A stretch of DNA of 11,163 nt from Wuchereria bancrofti (lineage: Eukaryota > Nematoda > Chromadorea > Rhabditida > Onchocercidae): NCBI GenBank assembly GCA_005281725.1, contig SSBO01000115.1, positions 1 to 11,163 on the forward strand, given 5' to 3'. The position numbers and the translations under genes are program-made. Shown in pieces: positions 8,536 through 11,163 of this stretch. How positions within the stretch are numbered: the first letter of the stretch is position 1; the number at the start of each line of letters is the position of its first letter. The notes beneath the pieces are model-generated. The model searched no databases and was not told the DNA's origin. It was given only the letters and a program-made list of their open reading frames with translations.

Positions 8536-8592
8536 TTTGCCTCTTTAAATTAAATTATCAAATCTTCCAAGAGAAATTTTGCTTCCACAACA
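8536..8592 (+). repeat. BEL/Pao 5' LTR, inner (U5) end, inverted with the PBS
   Basis: The LTR end is inferred to be the ACA at 8590-8592, since the PBS starts six bases later. It lies on the plus strand, opposite to the outer LTR part at 8951-9106. The break at 8535/8536 separates it from gag codons read on the other strand. Confidence 0.6.
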
Positions 8593-8598
8593 ACTATT

Positions 8599-8617
8599 TG
8601 GTGCCACGAGCCGGGAC
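8599..8617 (+). other. Primer binding site (PBS) of the BEL/Pao element
   Basis: TGGTGCCACGAGCCGGGAC starts with the TGG that pairs with a tRNA CCA end. The remainder is the complement of a plausible acceptor stem and T-stem. It lies 6 bases after an LTR-like end (…CACAACA, 8592) and directly abuts the gag ATG at 8618. I cannot name the tRNA with confidence. Confidence 0.75.
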
Positions 8618-8950
8618 ATGTCTGCAACTATAATATTAAGCGCACGACCGGCAAAAGAAAAATTGGAAGCTCTTCTCAAAGAAATCCAAGAAATGGATCT
8701 AACGCTTTTGGAGCAAATGTCGACCAGAGAAGAAACCCGTCAACAGCACGAGGCTCGAAAAAGAATTATTGAAGAAAGAACAATGCGTCTCAAGCTACAT
8801 ATTAGCACACTTGAGACAATTAATACTAACTGGATCCAATACATACAACAGGTTCCAGCAACGAAGAGAAAACAAGAAGAAGACAAATACGCCCAAATGG
8901 TCGAAGATAAAAGAGGTATTTTAAATTTAATAAGTGAAGGGGTTGTTGAT
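8618..8950 (+). pseudogene. gag: BEL/Pao gag N-terminal part, inverted relative to the rest
   Basis: This encodes 111 residues from the ATG at 8618 (MSATIILSARPAKEKLEALL) with charged, coiled-coil-like repeats (KEIQEMDL, a long Glu/Arg-rich helix) and ends in NLISEGVVD at 8950. The ending lines up with the minus-strand gag, which begins EVIITLS at 8535. Joined in one orientation they would form one continuous gag, so the two are parts of the same gene facing each other. The open frame continues ten bases or so after 8950 into LTR sequence and stops at 8968. An in-frame extension upstream to 8579 runs through LTR end and primer site without an ATG, so 8618 is the true start. Codon use is less A+T rich than the surroundings, as expected for an incoming element. 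Confidence 0.82.
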
Positions 8951-9106
8951 TGCAGGGAGATTCGCTGAATGTAGATGTACGTATGTGGGGTAACAGAGGA
9001 AGAGAATAATCCTTTATTAACAGAAGCAACCGTGCAATCTTGATGGATCCAACAAAAACTGACGCATTATATATGTTAAGATGTGGGAGTGGTTTATAAT
9101 CAGACA
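8951..9106 (-). repeat. BEL/Pao 5' LTR, outer part (minus strand)
   Basis: Reading leftwards, it begins TGTCTGATTATAAAC at 9106, has a TATATAA box at 9073-9067 and an AATAAA polyadenylation signal at 9018-9013, then runs to the inversion break at 8951. The remainder of the LTR appears to be 8536-8592 on the plus strand, ending in ACA before the PBS. Together these give about 213 bp with TGT…ACA ends. This is a short LTR, similar in size to that of the nematode BEL/Pao element Tas (about 250 bp, as I recall). A 93-codon minus-strand open frame across it is a by-product. No second LTR is seen, so the boundary at 9106 rests on these motifs alone. Confidence 0.68.
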
Positions 9107-9232
9107 TTTTTACAAAGAAGAAATCGTTTAGTTAGATGATAATGAGTTACTTGAACAATAGGACAATAGTTACAATGCAAGGATTGCATGGATATCACAA
9201 AGAACTTACATTGGGTGGCAACTATAGTTGGT
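9107..9232. other. Flank between the LTR start and the inverted flank repeat
   Basis: This is 126 bp outside the LTR with no coding (stops in all frames). Its partner in the forward copy would lie beyond the right edge of the window. The minus-strand base run before the LTR is GTAAAAA. No target-site duplicate can be tested, because the other end of the element is missing. Confidence 0.5.
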
Positions 9233-10295
9233 TACAATTGACATTAAGTGGTGGATGCTCATAGCATAGGATTGTTATAAGATCAAAGGTCAGCTAAACG
9301 AGTGCGATGTATTGCAAAGGAAATTATAATGGATTGCTATATTAAGCGGTATTAACATTTATTTAGCTTCGCGATATAGAAGTTCGCGGCAGTATTTACT
9401 CAATCGGATTGCTTAACAACTAAAGTTGATTTAATGATGTCAGCTACATATTTGAAATTTCTTTTCCCTTTTCTTTTATTTTTTTAAAAAAGGAAAAGAA
9501 TTCAATCTTGGAATATAATATAGTTTTTTTTCCTTTTTACTTCATTTCTTTCTTTAGTCAATTGTTTTTCAAACAAACAAAATTATATATAATTTATATA
9601 AAAGACAGAGAAAAACGAAAAAAAAAACGAACAGGAAAACCAAAAGAAAAAGCATTTATACAAATTTTGAATAAAAAAAAACTAAAAACGAAAAATTGAA
9701 AAATTTTTAATTAAAAATTAAGATTTATTAAGATTCTAAAAAAATTTTTTTCTTTGAAATATTACGAATGAAAGCAATAAATAAAAAATCGAAATTTCCA
9801 GATTACTTAGTGCTACTTTTTTTTTTAATTCATTGCTAATCAATCTTTTTTTCTTCTAACTTAACTTATAGCTAGCTAACCTGATTAAATCTGCTAAAAA
9901 TTTAGAGCAGTGGTTTAATTCTATTATATCTGTAAAATTGCTATCATTTGATACTGAAATTGACCGAAATGCCATTTTAATAGAAAAGAAGTGAGTAGAA
10001 AAAAGATTCGGAAATTTCTGAAAATTAAAAAAAATGAATCATAATCTTCCTTATATGATTATAAGAAATGATTTTTGCATCGTAAGAAAGATAAAAAAAG
10101 TGAATTTTGCTAAATTATCCTATAAAAAAAGAAAAAACTATTATTATCGCAAGAAAAAGAGAAATATTAACATTAATTTGAACAAATAAAGATTTTAATC
10201 AAAAACGATTAAAATTGAAAAATTTGGAAAATTTTTAAAAATTGCTGTTTTTTTTTTTAAACATGTCACTTCAGATCTATATTTGATGACATTAA
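9233..10295. repeat. Diverged inverted copy of the glypican 5' flank
   Basis: In reverse complement it matches 5536-6542 followed by 11109-11163, and is almost equal in length (1063 against 1062). Bases 9233-9423 show no difference from 10973-11163. Beyond 9423 substitutions and indels are frequent, above all in A/T runs. A plus-strand open frame at 9508-9699 is the complement of the low-complexity stretch and not a gene. It ends at the 'n' at 10296, so with 10297-11163 it forms a large palindrome. Confidence 0.92.
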
Positions 10296-10296
10296 N
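10296..10296. other. Assembly join (single n)
   Basis: On the left ends the inverted flank copy. On the right starts an exact copy of 5731-6542 in the forward direction. The palindrome centred here is probably made by the join. Confidence 0.88.
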
Positions 10297-11108
10297 AATT
10301 TAGCAAAATCCATTTTTTTTATCTTTCTTACAATCGCAAAAATCATTTCTTATAATCATGTAAGAAAGATTATAATTCGTTTTTTTTTAATTATCAGAAA
10401 TTTCCGAATCTTTTTTCTACTCACTTCTTTTCTATTAAAATAGCATTTCGGTCAATTTCAGTATCAAATGATAGCAATTTTAAAGATATAATAGAATTAA
10501 ACCATTGCTCTAATTTTTTAGCAGATTTAATCAGGTTAGCTAGCTATATGTTAAGTTAGAAGAAAAAAAAGTTGATTAGTAATGAATTAAAAAAAAGTAG
10601 CACTAACTAATCTGGAAAATTCGATTATTTTTTATTTATTGCTTTCATCGTAATATTTCAAAGAAAAAAATTTTTTTTAGTTAATAAGTCTTAATTTTTA
10701 ATCAAAAATTTTTCAATTTTTTGTTTTTAGTTTTTTTTATTCAAAATTTGTATAAATGCTTTTTCTTTTGGTTTTCCTTCGTTTTTTTCTGTCTTTCATA
10801 TAAATTATATATAATTTTGATTGTTTGAAAGAATTGACTAAACGAAGAAATGAAGTAAAAAGAAAAAAAAAGTATATTATATTCTAAGATTGAATTCTTT
10901 TCCTTTTTTTTTAAAAAAAAAAGAAAAGGGAAGAGAAATTTCAAATATGTGGCTGGCATCATTAAATCAACCTTAGTTGTTAAGCAATCCGATTGAGTAA
11001 ATACTGCCGCGAACTTCTATATCGCGAAGCTAAATAAATGTTAATACCGCTTAATATAGCAATCCATTATAATTTCCTTTGCAATACATCGCACTCGTTT
11101 AGCTGACC
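10297..11108. repeat. Exact 812 bp duplicate of 5731-6542
   Basis: Constant offset of 4566, with no difference seen. It starts at the 'n' at 10296, and its partner ends on the last base before the 'n' at 6543. That is a clean end-to-start overlap between the contig ending at 6542 and the one starting at 10297. It includes the hairpins at 10321-10370 and 10897-10928. Confidence 0.94.
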
Positions 11109-11163
11109 TTTGATCTTATAACAATCCTATGCTATGAGCATCCACCACTTAATGTCAATTGTA
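11109..11163. other. Continuation of the glypican 5' flank beyond the overlap
   Basis: 55 bp that follow the 812 bp overlap and are the exact reverse complement of about 9233-9287. No coding. If the contigs are merged, this is the next sequence upstream of the glypican gene. Confidence 0.8.

Larger units (their letters stand above)
8536..8950. other. Inverted 415 bp segment inside the BEL/Pao element
   Basis: Turning this segment round makes three broken things continuous at once: the LTR (8951-9106 with 8536-8592), the order LTR-PBS-gag, and the gag reading (GVVD then EVIITL). The breaks are therefore placed at 8535/8536 and 8950/8951, give or take a base. Confidence 0.78.

Noticed and set aside
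8826..9107. Minus-strand 93-codon open frame
   Set aside because: It crosses the LTR with its TATA box and poly(A) signal, and runs over the inversion break.
6544..10295. A foldback transposon: gag fragments flanked by inverted repeats (6544-7696 against 9233-10295)
   Set aside because: The left arm is an exact copy of unique glypican sequence including exon 1, and the arms differ in extent and divergence. An assembly or haplotype explanation is simpler.
1..11163. tRNA, rRNA, CRISPR or bacterial endosymbiont genes
   Set aside because: None seen on either strand. The CGCG-containing core near 6440 does not fold as a tRNA, and no bacterial-type genes are present.

Overview
The window is draft eukaryotic sequence. 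It is very A+T rich, has short introns with GT/AG splice sites, and carries three isolated 'n' characters (1299, 6543, 10296). The gene content points to a nematode: a compact, intron-split, fast-evolving glypican and a broken BEL/Pao retrotransposon. A filarial or other spirurid worm is my guess from base composition and style, and nothing here proves it.

Layout. (i) Positions 1-5185, minus strand: most of a glypican gene, a GPI-anchored heparan sulfate proteoglycan. Exon 1 encodes the signal peptide (5185-5081). It is followed by exon 2 (4216-4036), exon 3 (3524-3376), exon 4 (2866-2629), exon 5 (2203-1977) and exon 6 (140-1, running off the window). The exon phases join without a break and give about 346 residues; the C-terminal part lies beyond position 1. 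(ii) 5186-6542: A+T-rich 5' flank of that gene, with a palindromic pair of GATA sites close to the ATG. (iii) 7697-9106: a damaged BEL/Pao element on the minus strand (LTR, primer binding site, gag). A segment of about 415 bp (8536-8950) is inverted, gag has two frameshifts, and gag stops at its zinc knuckle. (iv) 9233-10295: a diverged, inverted copy of the glypican 5' flank. (v) 10297-11163: an exact copy of the end of region (ii) that runs about 55 bp further.

The three 'n' characters matter most for reading the window. Each starts a segment that exactly repeats sequence already seen: 108-1298 = 1300-2490; 5045-6197 = 6544-7696; 5731-6542 = 10297-11108. The first and third have the form of unmerged contig overlaps. 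The tandem copy of glypican exon 5 and the extra copy of exon 1 are therefore probably assembly artefacts. The simplest linear locus is 1-1298, then 2491-6542, then 11109-11163. The contig 6544-10295, with the BEL element, is then an alternative branch: another haplotype carrying an insertion, or a misplaced repeat contig.

No RNA gene, CRISPR array or new defence-type system was found. The points most worth checking are the internal inversion in the BEL element, the 191 bp identical core shared by otherwise diverged inverted copies, and the GATA palindrome upstream of the glypican.
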